Assembly (NCBI GenBank): GCA_902827055.1
Contig: CADEHD010000055.1
Coordinates: forward strand, 1-9,776
Origin: an uncultured Chloroflexota bacterium
GTDB taxonomy: Bacteria > Chloroflexota > Dehalococcoidia > UBA2979
Direction: 5' to 3'
Length of the DNA stretch: 9,776 nt
The position numbers were made by a program, and so were the translations under genes. Of this stretch, positions 1 to 6,188 are shown in pieces (positions within the stretch are counted from its first letter, which is position 1; every line of letters begins with the position of its first letter). A model generated the notes under the pieces. The model saw nothing but the letters and a program-made list of their open reading frames with translations, did not search any database and was not told the origin of the DNA.

Positions 1-209
1 ACCGCGGTCCGCCGATCGATGCGATCGCTGCGGCGCGCGAACGCCATCGCGGCCAGGACCAGCGCGCTCAGCGTCCAGAATCGAGGCCAGAGGTCGAGCG
101 GATGCGTACGAAGGAACCGTCGCTCGCGAACGCCCGCAATCAGGCAGGCGATCGCCCCGAGCAGGTACGCAGCGACGCGGAGTTCGTTGGAGTTCAGCAG
201 CTCGGCCAC
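1..209 (-). CDS. Small membrane protein of unknown function, N-terminal part (runs off left edge)
   Basis: The minus strand from 209 is open to the window edge: 69 codons starting GTG, preceded in frame by a TAG four codons upstream, so this GTG or a later codon must be the start. No good Shine-Dalgarno is visible. Two hydrophobic stretches are seen at about residues 11-27 (VAAYLLGAIACLIAGVR) and 46-60 (TLSALVLAAMAFA), separated by a basic loop containing LDLWPRFW, so it is probably an integral membrane protein. An aromatic 'RFW' entering the second helix, followed by a charged segment (ARRSDRID), recalls small bacterial membrane proteins of unknown function, but I cannot name a family. It lies downstream of the glycoside hydrolase in the same direction, beyond a strong hairpin, so it is probably a separate transcription unit. 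Confidence 0.6.
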   Translation of the reverse strand, partial: MAELLNSNELRVAAYLLGAIACLIAGVRERRFLRTHPLDLWPRFWTLSALVLAAMAFARRSDRIDRRTA

Positions 210-279
210 GCCACGAGTCTAGGCGGCCGCGATTGCGGAACCGTCGAGCGCGCGGCACCGGCCCGTCACGCAGACGAAC

Positions 280-315
280 GAGCAGGCGAGACCCACGCTG
301 GAGTCCCGCCCGCTC
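280..315 (-). terminator. Strong hairpin after the glycoside hydrolase gene, likely terminator
   Basis: On the minus-strand transcript, 13-nt arms (315-303 and 292-280) pair throughout if two G-U wobbles are allowed. Past one bulged base, the loop adds CCA/TGG around a GCG loop. The same bases on the plus strand give two A-C mismatches, so the structure favours minus-strand RNA. It begins 17 nt after the stop of the upstream gene. The following sequence is only weakly T-rich, so termination may not be classically Rho-independent. Confidence 0.6.
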
Positions 316-332
316 TCACCGAGGTCAGGCTG

Positions 333-1781
333 CTATCGGATCGGGCCGACCACGACGCCGGTCGCGCAGTCGACGGTGCGCCAGACCTCGCGGTAGACCG
401 AGTTGACGCGGTCGCGGTACCGGAAGAGCCGCTGGCACTCGGCACCGCCGGTCGCCGGAGGCGACGCGATGACAGTGGCCGTCTGCGTCGGCGTGGCGGA
501 GGCCGTGCTCGTTGCGGTCGCGGTCTTCGTCGGTGTCGCCGAGGCCGTGCCGACCGCCGTCGCCGTCTTCGTGGCGGTCGCGGTCGCGGACCCAACCGCC
601 GTCGCGGTCTTCGTGGCCGTCGCCGAGGCAGTGGCAGAGGCAGTGGCCGTCTTCGTCGAGGTCGGAGACGCCGCAACCGTCGCCGTCTTCGTTGGGGTCA
701 CGCTCGCCACCGCAGTCTTCGTCGGGGTGGGCGTGGGGCTGGGGCTGCCCTGCAGCGCCGCCCCGTTGGCCTGCACGAAGCCGCTCGCCGTGCTGTAGCC
801 GAACGGAATGCGGTCCCCGGTTCGCTCCGGGAAAATGGACCAGCCCAGGCCGCCGGCGTACCCCGTGCCGAGCCAGTGGTCCCAGCGGGTACGCGTAACG
901 CTGCCATCGGGTGCGTCCCACTCGCCGATCACGACCGGCCGGGTCGTCCCGTACTGCTGGCTCACCGAGGCGTAGTCACGGCAGGCGGCGCACGAGGAGC
1001 CGCTCGACATGTTCGAGTACCAGTGCGGCGCGTGGAAATCGAGACTGACGGTCTTCCACATCGGGATGCCGTCGACGGTCGCCTCGCCCATAGTCACCAG
1101 CGACGAGGTTCGAGCGTGGACCTGGTTTTCGATCAGGTCTGCGAGGGCGACCGCGTTCGCCTCCGAGGCGAGGTTGTTCCAGATCTGCCACTCGGGCTCG
1201 TTGTAGATCTCCCACGCGAGGATCCGGTTACTCGTTCCGTAGCGTCCGAACAGGTCCCCGAGCGCCGATGCCAGCTGCTCGCGCTGCGCGGCATCATTCA
1301 CCCACGAGGACGGCATGTTCTCCGGCCCCACGCCCGCGAAGAGGACGAACACGAAGTAGAGGTCGTGCTTCTGGGCGAGTGCCAGCGCGGCATCGATGTC
1401 CGCGTAGACCGCCGGGTTCACCTCGAGCCGACCGTTTGCACCTGGCCGGATCTGCCAGATGTTCCCGCCTCCGCTCGGCTCGAACATCCACCAGCGCAGG
1501 GTGTCCATGCCCGTCGCACGGAACTGCGCGAAGCGACTGTCGAGCACGCTACGGACCGCCGGATCCGACACGCCCCCGCTCGTGCCGCACCCGAAGTCGC
1601 ACGCCCAGTTGTACCAGGGGACATTGGCGCCAGCGACGAAGCGCGCGCGCCCGTTCCATTCCACTCGATTCGAAGTGGCTGCGCCCGCGTCACCGAGCAT
1701 CAGCGTGCCCGTCACCGCCAGCACCGTGACGGCGGCCACCACGCTCATCCAACCAAGCCACCGGCTGCGTCGTCGTCGCAT
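333..1781 (-). CDS. Secreted glycoside hydrolase (clan GH-A / cellulase-like) with Thr-rich linker and C-terminal Cys module
   Basis: 482 residues. ATG at 1781 follows GGAAGG with a 7-nt spacer. The N terminus is basic (MRRRRSRW) then hydrophobic (about 11-30), with a likely signal peptidase site near AGA-A (about 32-35), so the protein is exported. Residues 40-340 look like a (beta/alpha)8 hydrolase: LAWEIYNEPEW (188-198) carries the NEP motif with E195 as probable acid/base, VVIGEWDAPDG (283-293) offers E287 as nucleophile, and GLGWSIFPERTG (311-322) fits the strand-8 Trp. This is the GH5-like clan A arrangement; the exact family and substrate cannot be told. Residues 347-445 are a PTPTKTATA-type linker, and 446-482 form a module with two Cys (C449, C471) that is shared with the upstream gene. 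The gene starts 61 nt after that gene and is probably in its operon. Confidence 0.8.
   Translation of the reverse strand: MRRRRSRWLGWMSVVAAVTVLAVTGTLMLGDAGAATSNRVEWNGRARFVAGANVPWYNWACDFGCGTSGGVSDPAVRSVLDSRFAQFRATGMDTLRWWMFEPSGGGNIWQIRPGANGRLEVNPAVYADIDAALALAQKHDLYFVFVLFAGVGPENMPSSWVNDAAQREQLASALGDLFGRYGTSNRILAWEIYNEPEWQIWNNLASEANAVALADLIENQVHARTSSLVTMGEATVDGIPMWKTVSLDFHAPHWYSNMSSGSSCAACRDYASVSQQYGTTRPVVIGEWDAPDGSVTRTRWDHWLGTGYAGGLGWSIFPERTGDRIPFGYSTASGFVQANGAALQGSPSPTPTPTKTAVASVTPTKTATVAASPTSTKTATASATASATATKTATAVGSATATATKTATAVGTASATPTKTATATSTASATPTQTATVIASPPATGGAECQRLFRYRDRVNSVYREVWRTVDCATGVVVGPIR
336..446 (-). other. C-terminal module copy 1 (two-Cys, FRYRD...REVWRTVDC)
   Basis: This stretch codes residues 446-482 of the glycoside hydrolase. 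It matches the end of the upstream protein: AECQ, FRYRD, REVWRTVDC and TG occur in the same order at nearly the same spacing. The DNA is also similar, as around GTCGACGGT..CGCCAGACCTC on the plus strand. It is probably a small disulfide-closed domain used for surface attachment or carbohydrate binding; the function is inferred only from its position after a linker in two exported proteins. Confidence 0.65.
447..743 (-). repeat. Low-complexity repeat coding the Thr/Ala/Pro/Lys linker of the hydrolase
   Basis: Imperfect in-frame repeats code about 99 residues (347-445), built from units such as TPTKTATA, SATATATKTATAV and SATPTQTA. On the plus strand the DNA reads as recurring GTCGCGGTCTTCGT(C/G)G blocks. 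Such linkers separate catalytic and binding or anchoring domains in exported proteins and are probable O-glycosylation targets. Repeat number is likely to vary between strains. Confidence 0.8.
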
Positions 1782-1842
1782 TGCCGTACCTTCCAGGAAG
1801 CGAGCGGGGAACCTCAGCGGTACCCCGCCCGGGATGCGCTAG

Positions 1843-3372
1843 CTATCGAACAACTTCGATCGCCGCGCCCGTTCGACAGTCGACGGTTCGCCAGACCTCC
1901 CTGAACACGCCGGAGCCAGCCTTGTCGCGGTAGCGGAACTGCGCCTGGCACTCCGCGTTCGAGTTACTGGGAGCGGGGGCCGGTGGCGTCGCAGAAGCGG
2001 CCGGCGTCGCGGTCTTGGTAGGCGTCGCAGTTGCGGAGCCGGTGGACGTAGCGGTGGCAGTGGCAGTCGCGGTCTTCGTGGCCGTCGCCGTTGCCGTTGA
2101 GGACGGGCTGGCGGTCGCACTCACCGTTGGCGCGCTACCGCTGCGCGAGAAGATCGTCGGGTTCGTCACCTGCCCGACGAGGCCCCAGGTGGGTGTCATC
2201 TCAAAGGTGACGCGAGTGGCGCCCTGGGGCACGCGCATCAGGTACGAGGTGGCGTGCTCGAGGAAGTTGTGCTCGCCGGAGCGCGTCGCGGGCTGCATCG
2301 CGCCACCATCGAACGCGAGACGCACGGACTCCCCGAAGGCGGAGAACCGCAGGTAGGAGTTCGCCGGCGCGGGTGCGTCAAAGGTGAACGTACGAGCCTG
2401 GACAGACTCGTTCCACATCGCTGCGCGCTTGTCGGAGTGCACGATGCTGAACGGCGTGGACGGGCTGATCGAGACGTTGTCCCAGTGCCAGGTGTTGGGC
2501 TTGCCGCTGCCGCAGCAGGCGCCCGTCAGCATGTCCTCGCCCTTCCACGCGCTGTAGGAGTGGTGTCCGAGGGAGACGACGCCCTGCGTGAACTGGAGGG
2601 CGGGGATGTCCTGGTCCACCCACACGATGCCCAGCGTGGGTGCCCACACCTTGATGTGCGTCCGGGAGAGCACGATCTCGACGGTCTGGCGGGTCTGAGC
2701 GGACGGCACGATCTTCGTGGTCCAGCTCGGTCCGGTCGCGGCGATACCTGCGACCTCCTGGCGGTTCGAGTCGTACACCTGCACGTGGTAGGTGCCGTCG
2801 GAGCGCATGCTGCAGCAGCTCGCCCCCATCTCGACGTGAACAGCGTTGCGGGGGTTGGCCTGCATCGTTGGGATGTCGGCCTCGAGGATGCGCTGCTCCT
2901 GCGTGTCCCAGCCCTGGATCCAGACGCCGACCCAGTCTCGGGCCGAGCGCGAGAGCGTCGACACGTCGAAACGAATGGTCGCGGGCCCGTTGCTGAGGTC
3001 GGCCAGCTGGTTCGGCGTGAGGTAGATGACCTGGTACCCGTCGTCTGGGACGTGCGTCATGATGTGGTCACGGCACTGGTACACCAGCTCCGTGATGCGC
3101 AGGGTGGCGTGTGTGACGCTCCCGTCCTCGGCGGGCGCCTCGCAGTTCGGGCCGTGCTGCGCCAGTGTCGACGTAGCGCGCGGCGCGTCGTTCGGTGTGC
3201 CCCACTCTCCGTGGTAGGCCACTTCCCAGTTCGCGCTGTCGAACGAGATGGGCTGAGCCGGCGCGCCAGAGAACGTCTCTGTGAATACCGCTGCCGTCGC
3301 CAGGATCCCGAAGGATGCAAGCGCAGCAACGGCGAGAAGCACTGCGCCCGGAATGATCAGCTTGCGTGACAC
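1843..3372 (-). CDS. Secreted protein of unknown function, beta-sandwich-like, with the same linker and C-terminal module
   Basis: 509 residues from GTG at 3372. Residues 7-29 are a hydrophobic signal segment (IIPGAVLLAVAALASFGILA), so it is exported or N-terminally anchored. The body (about 30-410) is rich in Trp, Gly and alternating hydrophobic stretches (WVGVWIQGW, IKVWAPTLGIVWVDQD, NTWHWDNVSIS), which suggests one or two jelly-roll or LamG-like beta-sandwiches of the kind that bind sugars. No catalytic motif is evident. Two Cys-Cys pairs (186-187 and 286-287) sit in similar Gly/Ala contexts (GASCCS, GACCGS). Residues 412-471 are a TATATKTA-type linker and 472-509 a two-Cys module (C475, C499). 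I do not recognise the main domain. It is the first gene of a likely two-gene operon with the hydrolase, so a partner role in glycan binding or degradation is an inference. Confidence 0.75.
   Translation of the reverse strand: MSRKLIIPGAVLLAVAALASFGILATAAVFTETFSGAPAQPISFDSANWEVAYHGEWGTPNDAPRATSTLAQHGPNCEAPAEDGSVTHATLRITELVYQCRDHIMTHVPDDGYQVIYLTPNQLADLSNGPATIRFDVSTLSRSARDWVGVWIQGWDTQEQRILEADIPTMQANPRNAVHVEMGASCCSMRSDGTYHVQVYDSNRQEVAGIAATGPSWTTKIVPSAQTRQTVEIVLSRTHIKVWAPTLGIVWVDQDIPALQFTQGVVSLGHHSYSAWKGEDMLTGACCGSGKPNTWHWDNVSISPSTPFSIVHSDKRAAMWNESVQARTFTFDAPAPANSYLRFSAFGESVRLAFDGGAMQPATRSGEHNFLEHATSYLMRVPQGATRVTFEMTPTWGLVGQVTNPTIFSRSGSAPTVSATASPSSTATATATKTATATATATSTGSATATPTKTATPAASATPPAPAPSNSNAECQAQFRYRDKAGSGVFREVWRTVDCRTGAAIEVVR
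1846..1959 (-). other. C-terminal module copy 2 (two-Cys, FRYRD...REVWRTVDC)
   Basis: This stretch codes residues 472-509 of the secreted unknown protein. About two thirds of its residues align with the module at the end of the hydrolase, including both Cys, the FRYRD motif and the REVWRTVDC motif. One residue is inserted between these motifs compared with copy 1. The flanking main domains are unrelated, so the module has been duplicated or shuffled as a unit. Confidence 0.65.
1960..2139 (-). repeat. Low-complexity repeat coding the linker of the secreted unknown protein
   Basis: About 60 residues (412-471) of Ser/Thr/Ala/Pro/Lys repeats, with units ATATATKTA and SATATPTKTATP. It is the same linker style as the neighbouring hydrolase but shorter, which supports a shared origin of linker and C-terminal module. 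Confidence 0.75.
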
Positions 3373-3378
3373 TCGTAG

Positions 3379-3383
3379 CCTCC
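3379..3383 (-). promoter_or_regulatory. Ribosome binding site that fixes the GTG start at 3372
   Basis: GGAGG lies 6 nt upstream of GTG 3372 on the minus strand. The frame stays open upstream as far as 3750, but this site, with the signal peptide beginning directly after the GTG, shows that the upstream extension is not translated as part of this protein. Confidence 0.85.
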
Positions 3384-3664
3384 GTTCAGCAAGCCAGCGA
3401 CGCCGAGCGAGGGACTCCCACTCGTGCAGGCCGGAACGTCGACCCACGAATTTCGCTGGACCAGGGCAACTCGTTTCGAGCCATGTGCGACAGACGGCCG
3501 ACCGGCGGGCGCCCTGTTCGTTGGTGCGGCTTGCGCATGACCAGGTGGTGAGACCCAGACAACGAGATAATCGCCAGTCCGGGGGGCCGTATTCGCGACT
3601 CTTTCGCCTGCGGGCGCAAATTGTTTGTCGCAAACGCTCTGCGCCACAGGGGCGGGAAGAGGAG

Positions 3665-3773
3665 CAGCGCCTACCGACGGGAGCATTCCGTGCATCCAAG
3701 CCTCCCTGCCGTCGGCCGCGTGCGGCCTCCAGATGCGGACGGTGCCGCATCGTCTCCGGGGAGGTAGGCGCTG
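3665..3773. repeat. Nested inverted repeats, candidate structured RNA leader
   Basis: Perfect 11-nt arms (3665-3675 and 3763-3773, CAGCGCCTACC and its complement) enclose three further hairpins. These are CCGACGG/CCGTCGG (3674-3680 with 3709-3715), GGCCGC/GCGGCC (3714-3719 with 3722-3727) and GATGCGG/CCGCATC (3732-3738 with 3745-3751). Together they could fold as a multi-branched RNA on either strand; the outer stem shares two bases with the first inner stem. It lies about 290 nt upstream of the secreted-protein operon and 165 nt upstream of rfbF. I do not recognise a known riboswitch class. High GC raises the chance of accidental pairing. Confidence 0.4.
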
Positions 3774-3937
3774 GATGTCGGGTTATGTGTCACCACTTAT
3801 GTAGTGTTTTGCCATGATGCGATGAAACCCGTACCCCTGTTCACCGCGCGTGCAAGGGCACGCCCGCGCCTCAACCGAGAATCGACAGGCGCTCGTTAGC
3901 GTCGAGCCATCGTGAGTCCGCGGGACAGGGGCCGAAC

Positions 3938-4711
3938 GTGAAAGTGGCGATTCTGGCCGGCGGTCGTGGCTCGCGTCTGTCCGAAGAGACCGACGTCCGT
4001 CCGAAGCCCATGGTCGAGGTGGGCGGCCGCCCCCTCCTCTGGCACATCATGAAGTACTACGAGTCCTACGGACTCGACGACTTCGTGATCGCGCTGGGCT
4101 ACAAGGGCGAGTACATCAAGCGCTGGATGGTCGACTACTCGGGGCTGATGAGCAGCGACCTGACGGTGGATTTCCGCGACAACACGGTGATCCGCCACGA
4201 GGCCGAGCCGATTCGCTGGACGACGGCGCTGGTCGACACGGGCCTGAATACCGACACGGGCGGGCGCATCAAGCGCCTGGCACCGTACGTCGGTGATGAG
4301 ACGTTCATGCTCACATGGGGCGACGGCGTGTCGGACGTGGACCTGCACGAGTTGCTGGCGTTCCACCGCAGTCACGGCAAGCTCGCGACTCTCACCGCCG
4401 TGCGTCCGCCGGCGCGCTTCGGACACCTGGATCTGCAAGGGTCTCGCGTCGAGGCGTTCCGCGAGAAGCCAGCGGGCGGTGAGGCCTACTGGATCAACGG
4501 CGCGTTCTTCGTGCTCGAGCCCGGTGTGTTCGACTACATCGAGGGCGACGCGACGTCCTGGGAGCGCGAGCCGCTTGCCCAGCTCGCGCGCGACGGGCAA
4601 CTGATGGCGTACCAGCACACGGGTTTCTGGCAGTGCATGGACACGATTCGTGATCGCGAACTGCTGGAGGAGCTCTGGGCTGAGGGCGCTCCCTGGAAGC
4701 GCTGGCGGTAA
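3938..4711 (+). CDS. rfbF: Glucose-1-phosphate cytidylyltransferase
   Basis: 257 residues, the usual family length. It makes CDP-glucose from CTP and alpha-D-glucose 1-phosphate in the cytoplasm, the entry step to CDP-linked 3,6-dideoxy and other 6-deoxy sugars of O-antigens and surface glycans. Sequence support: the nucleotidyltransferase signature LAGGRGSRL (6-14) with EETDVRPKPMVEVGG (16-30) including K23, the TWGDGVSDVD metal/nucleotide motif (126-135), FREKP (174-178), NGAFFVL (187-193) and the HTGFWQCMDT stretch (227-236) typical of RfbF. The GTG start at 3938 follows AGGGG (3927-3931) with a 6-nt spacer. The usual partner rfbG, CDP-glucose 4,6-dehydratase, does not follow. Instead the gene converges on an aminotransferase, so rfbF appears to be transcribed alone here. 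Confidence 0.92.
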   Translation: MKVAILAGGRGSRLSEETDVRPKPMVEVGGRPLLWHIMKYYESYGLDDFVIALGYKGEYIKRWMVDYSGLMSSDLTVDFRDNTVIRHEAEPIRWTTALVDTGLNTDTGGRIKRLAPYVGDETFMLTWGDGVSDVDLHELLAFHRSHGKLATLTAVRPPARFGHLDLQGSRVEAFREKPAGGEAYWINGAFFVLEPGVFDYIEGDATSWEREPLAQLARDGQLMAYQHTGFWQCMDTIRDRELLEELWAEGAPWKRWR

Positions 4712-4771
4712 GAGCCCCCTCAGCGCGGTCGGTCTAGCCGAGGCACGCGTCGGATCAACGATTTCCGGTCG

Positions 4772-4788
4772 GCCCAAGCGAACTGGGC
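4772..4788. terminator. Weak hairpin between convergent genes
   Basis: GCCCA-AGCGAAC-TGGGC gives a 5-bp stem 60 nt after the rfbF stop. There is no T-run. It is the best candidate for ending rfbF transcription in the 166-nt convergent gap, but support is slight. Confidence 0.25.
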
Positions 4789-4864
4789 ACTCGGATCGTC
4801 GTACCAGGACTCCGACTCGACTTCACCAGCCGTCAAGGGGGACTCGCCGTGTGGTCGGTGTATC

Positions 4865-4878
4865 GCCCCGTGCGGGGC
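4865..4878 (-). terminator. Hairpin at the end of the aminotransferase gene
   Basis: GCCCC-GTGC-GGGGC (a 6-bp version needs a 2-nt loop) begins at the last base of the TAG stop on the minus strand. It is a compact GC stem placed as expected for a terminator but lacks a following T-tract. It could serve both convergent genes. Confidence 0.4.
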
Positions 4879-6023
4879 TACCGGGCCGTGGCGGGCACGG
4901 CGTCCAGGATGACCTTGAGCTCACGGCACACGCGATCGATGTCGTCCTCGGTCAACCGTAGGGCGCTCGGGAGGTTGATGCCGTAGGGCGCGATCGCGTA
5001 GGAGACGTGATTGAGTTCCCGCGCCACCTGGGTATCCGGGAGGGTGGCGAAGGCGGGAAGTGCCGATAGCGGATAGAAGAACGGCCGCGAGTCGATGCCC
5101 ACGGCATCGAGTCGGCTCATCAACGTCTCCTTGGTGAGGCCGCGGGAGGCATCGAGGACGAGCGTGGACATCCAATAGGAGTTGTACACGCCCTCGGGCT
5201 CGGCGTTCAGCGTGACCCCGTCGACGTCGGCGAGGCGCTCCTGATACCAGCGAAAGATCTGACGCTTCTTCTCGACGAGCTCCGGGAGGCGCTCGGCCTG
5301 CGCCAGTCCGAGGGCAGCCTGTACAGCGCTCATGCGGTACTTGAAGCCGATTTCCTCGTTCCAGAGGCGAGCCCGCTCCGCCGGGTTTCGACCCTGGTCG
5401 CGGAGCTGCAGGCAGCGCATGTACACCGCCTCGTCGTCGGTGACGAGCATGCCACCCTCACCTGTCGACATGGTCTTGGTGCCGTGGAAGCTGAACACGC
5501 CGGTGGTGCCAAACGCACCGGCTCGGCGCCCGCGGTACTCGGAGCCCACCGCCTCGGCAGCGTCTTCGATGATCGGAATGCCGCGCGCGGCGGCGAGCGC
5601 CAGCAGCGGGCCCCAGTCGGGGAGGCTCCCGTAGAGGTCGACGGCCACGATCGCCTTCGTCCGAGGCGTGATGCAGCGCTCAACCGTCTCGGCGCTCAGG
5701 CACCAGGTGAGGGGGTCGATGTCGCAGAACACCGGACGGGCGCCGAGGTAGGTCGCAGGCCCCGCCGAGGCGATCCATGTCACGTCCGGGACGATGACCT
5801 CGTCGCCCGGCCCCACGCCGAGGGCGGCCATCGACAGGTGCAGCGCCGACGTGCACGACGGGAGCGAGATCGCATAGCGCACGCCCACGGACTTCGCGAA
5901 CGTTGCCTCAAAACGGTCGTTGTAGTCACTCCAGTGCTCATACCAGCCGTTGCGGGCTGCGTCCGCGACGTACTCGACCTCGCGGTCTGTGATCCACGGA
6001 CCGGCTACTGGGATGCGATCCAC
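4878..6023 (-). CDS. DegT/DnrJ/EryC1/StrS family PLP-dependent sugar aminotransferase (perosamine-synthase-like)
   Basis: 381 residues from GTG 6023, the usual length. The family transfers an amino group from glutamate to a nucleotide-linked keto sugar in the cytoplasm. Sequence support: start motif IPVAGPWITDREVEYV (4-19), SCTSALHLSMAALGVGPGDE (56-75), IIEDAAEAVG (151-160) with D154 for the PLP pyridine nitrogen, and SFHGTKTMSTGEGG (178-191) with K183 as the PLP lysine. IDSRPFFYPLS (310-320) and the C-terminal INLPS (349-353) also match GDP-perosamine synthase relatives. K183 separates it from the 3-dehydratases RfbH/ColD, which have His there. Which keto sugar it uses is unknown. The frame is open far upstream, and an ATG at 6152 would add 43 residues, but the family N terminus and the ribosome site favour 6023. 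It is divergent from the sugar operon and convergent with rfbF. Confidence 0.88.
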   Translation of the reverse strand: MDRIPVAGPWITDREVEYVADAARNGWYEHWSDYNDRFEATFAKSVGVRYAISLPSCTSALHLSMAALGVGPGDEVIVPDVTWIASAGPATYLGARPVFCDIDPLTWCLSAETVERCITPRTKAIVAVDLYGSLPDWGPLLALAAARGIPIIEDAAEAVGSEYRGRRAGAFGTTGVFSFHGTKTMSTGEGGMLVTDDEAVYMRCLQLRDQGRNPAERARLWNEEIGFKYRMSAVQAALGLAQAERLPELVEKKRQIFRWYQERLADVDGVTLNAEPEGVYNSYWMSTLVLDASRGLTKETLMSRLDAVGIDSRPFFYPLSALPAFATLPDTQVARELNHVSYAIAPYGINLPSALRLTEDDIDRVCRELKVILDAVPATAR

Positions 6024-6188
6024 GTGTCCCCCCAAAAAGGCTCGATGGGAAGCACGATACGCATCGTCCGTGAAGGAACGATTGAGGGAGGGTCCGCGGC
6101 GGCTCAACCGGTTGGTCAACGACCGTTCAACAGCGGATGCATAACTTGTCATTGCGGCGGGATTTCGATGTTCTGACAGGGGGGCAGC
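6024..6188. promoter_or_regulatory. Divergent promoter region with three spaced direct repeats
   Basis: The 165 nt separate the aminotransferase from the SDR operon. Three GnTCAAC units start at 6102, 6114 and 6125 (spacings 12 and 11 nt, about one helical turn). The first overlaps the perfect palindrome CAACCGGTTG (6105-6114). An AT-richer GCATAACTT follows (about 6139-6147) and could be a -10 for the plus-strand operon. The pattern resembles tandem sites of OmpR/PhoB-type regulators, notably actinobacterial PHO boxes, but the match is partial. Confidence 0.4.
6027..6033 (-). promoter_or_regulatory. Purine-rich ribosome site supporting the aminotransferase start at 6023
   Basis: GGGGGGA lies directly upstream of the GTG at 6023 on the minus strand, after a short CAC spacer. 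Its 5' part is at a normal distance. It favours this start over the in-frame ATG at 6152, which has no clear Shine-Dalgarno. Confidence 0.55.

Larger units (their letters stand above)
3373..3937. promoter_or_regulatory. Divergent intergenic region between the secreted-protein operon and rfbF
   Basis: 565 nt with no convincing gene; the ORFs here lack ribosome sites or domain features. It must hold promoters for both directions. The only AT-richer patches are about 3616-3635, with the hyphenated palindrome GTTTG-TCG-CAAAC (3623-3635), and about 3781-3828, a possible core promoter area, though no convincing -35/-10 pair could be fixed. Between them lies the nested inverted-repeat element 3665-3773. 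Close to rfbF, GCGTGC-AAGG-GCACGC (3848-3863) forms a 6-bp hairpin in the presumed leader. Confidence 0.55.

Noticed and set aside
447..743. CRISPR-like or tandem DNA repeat array
   Set aside because: Repeats are short, irregular and in frame, coding a TPTKTATA linker; there are no unique spacers of constant length.
102..1904. Long 600-codon plus-strand ORF
   Set aside because: Arg/Gly-rich shadow of the glycoside hydrolase on the other strand, created by its high GC and repetitive linker; no domain or ribosome site.
2254..3369. 371-codon plus-strand ORF
   Set aside because: Antisense to the secreted protein, which has a signal peptide, linker, shared module and a good ribosome site; the plus frame has none of these.
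3597..3640. Cyclic-di-GMP riboswitch resemblance (GCGAAA/GCAAAC-like bits)
   Set aside because: Isolated short similarities without the conserved paired helices or tetraloop-receptor arrangement of that class.
3357..3695. 112-codon minus-strand ORF in the divergent region
   Set aside because: Overlaps the signal peptide and ribosome site of the secreted protein in another frame, and has no recognisable domain or ribosome site.
3373..3750. N-terminal extension of the secreted unknown protein
   Set aside because: The frame is open, but GGAGG 6 nt before GTG 3372 and the signal peptide directly after it fix the start; the extension is low-quality Arg-rich sequence that covers the inverted-repeat element.
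3665..3773. Small transposon (MITE) with terminal inverted repeats
   Set aside because: No flanking target-site duplication was seen and the interior is filled with nested hairpins rather than mobile-element sequence.
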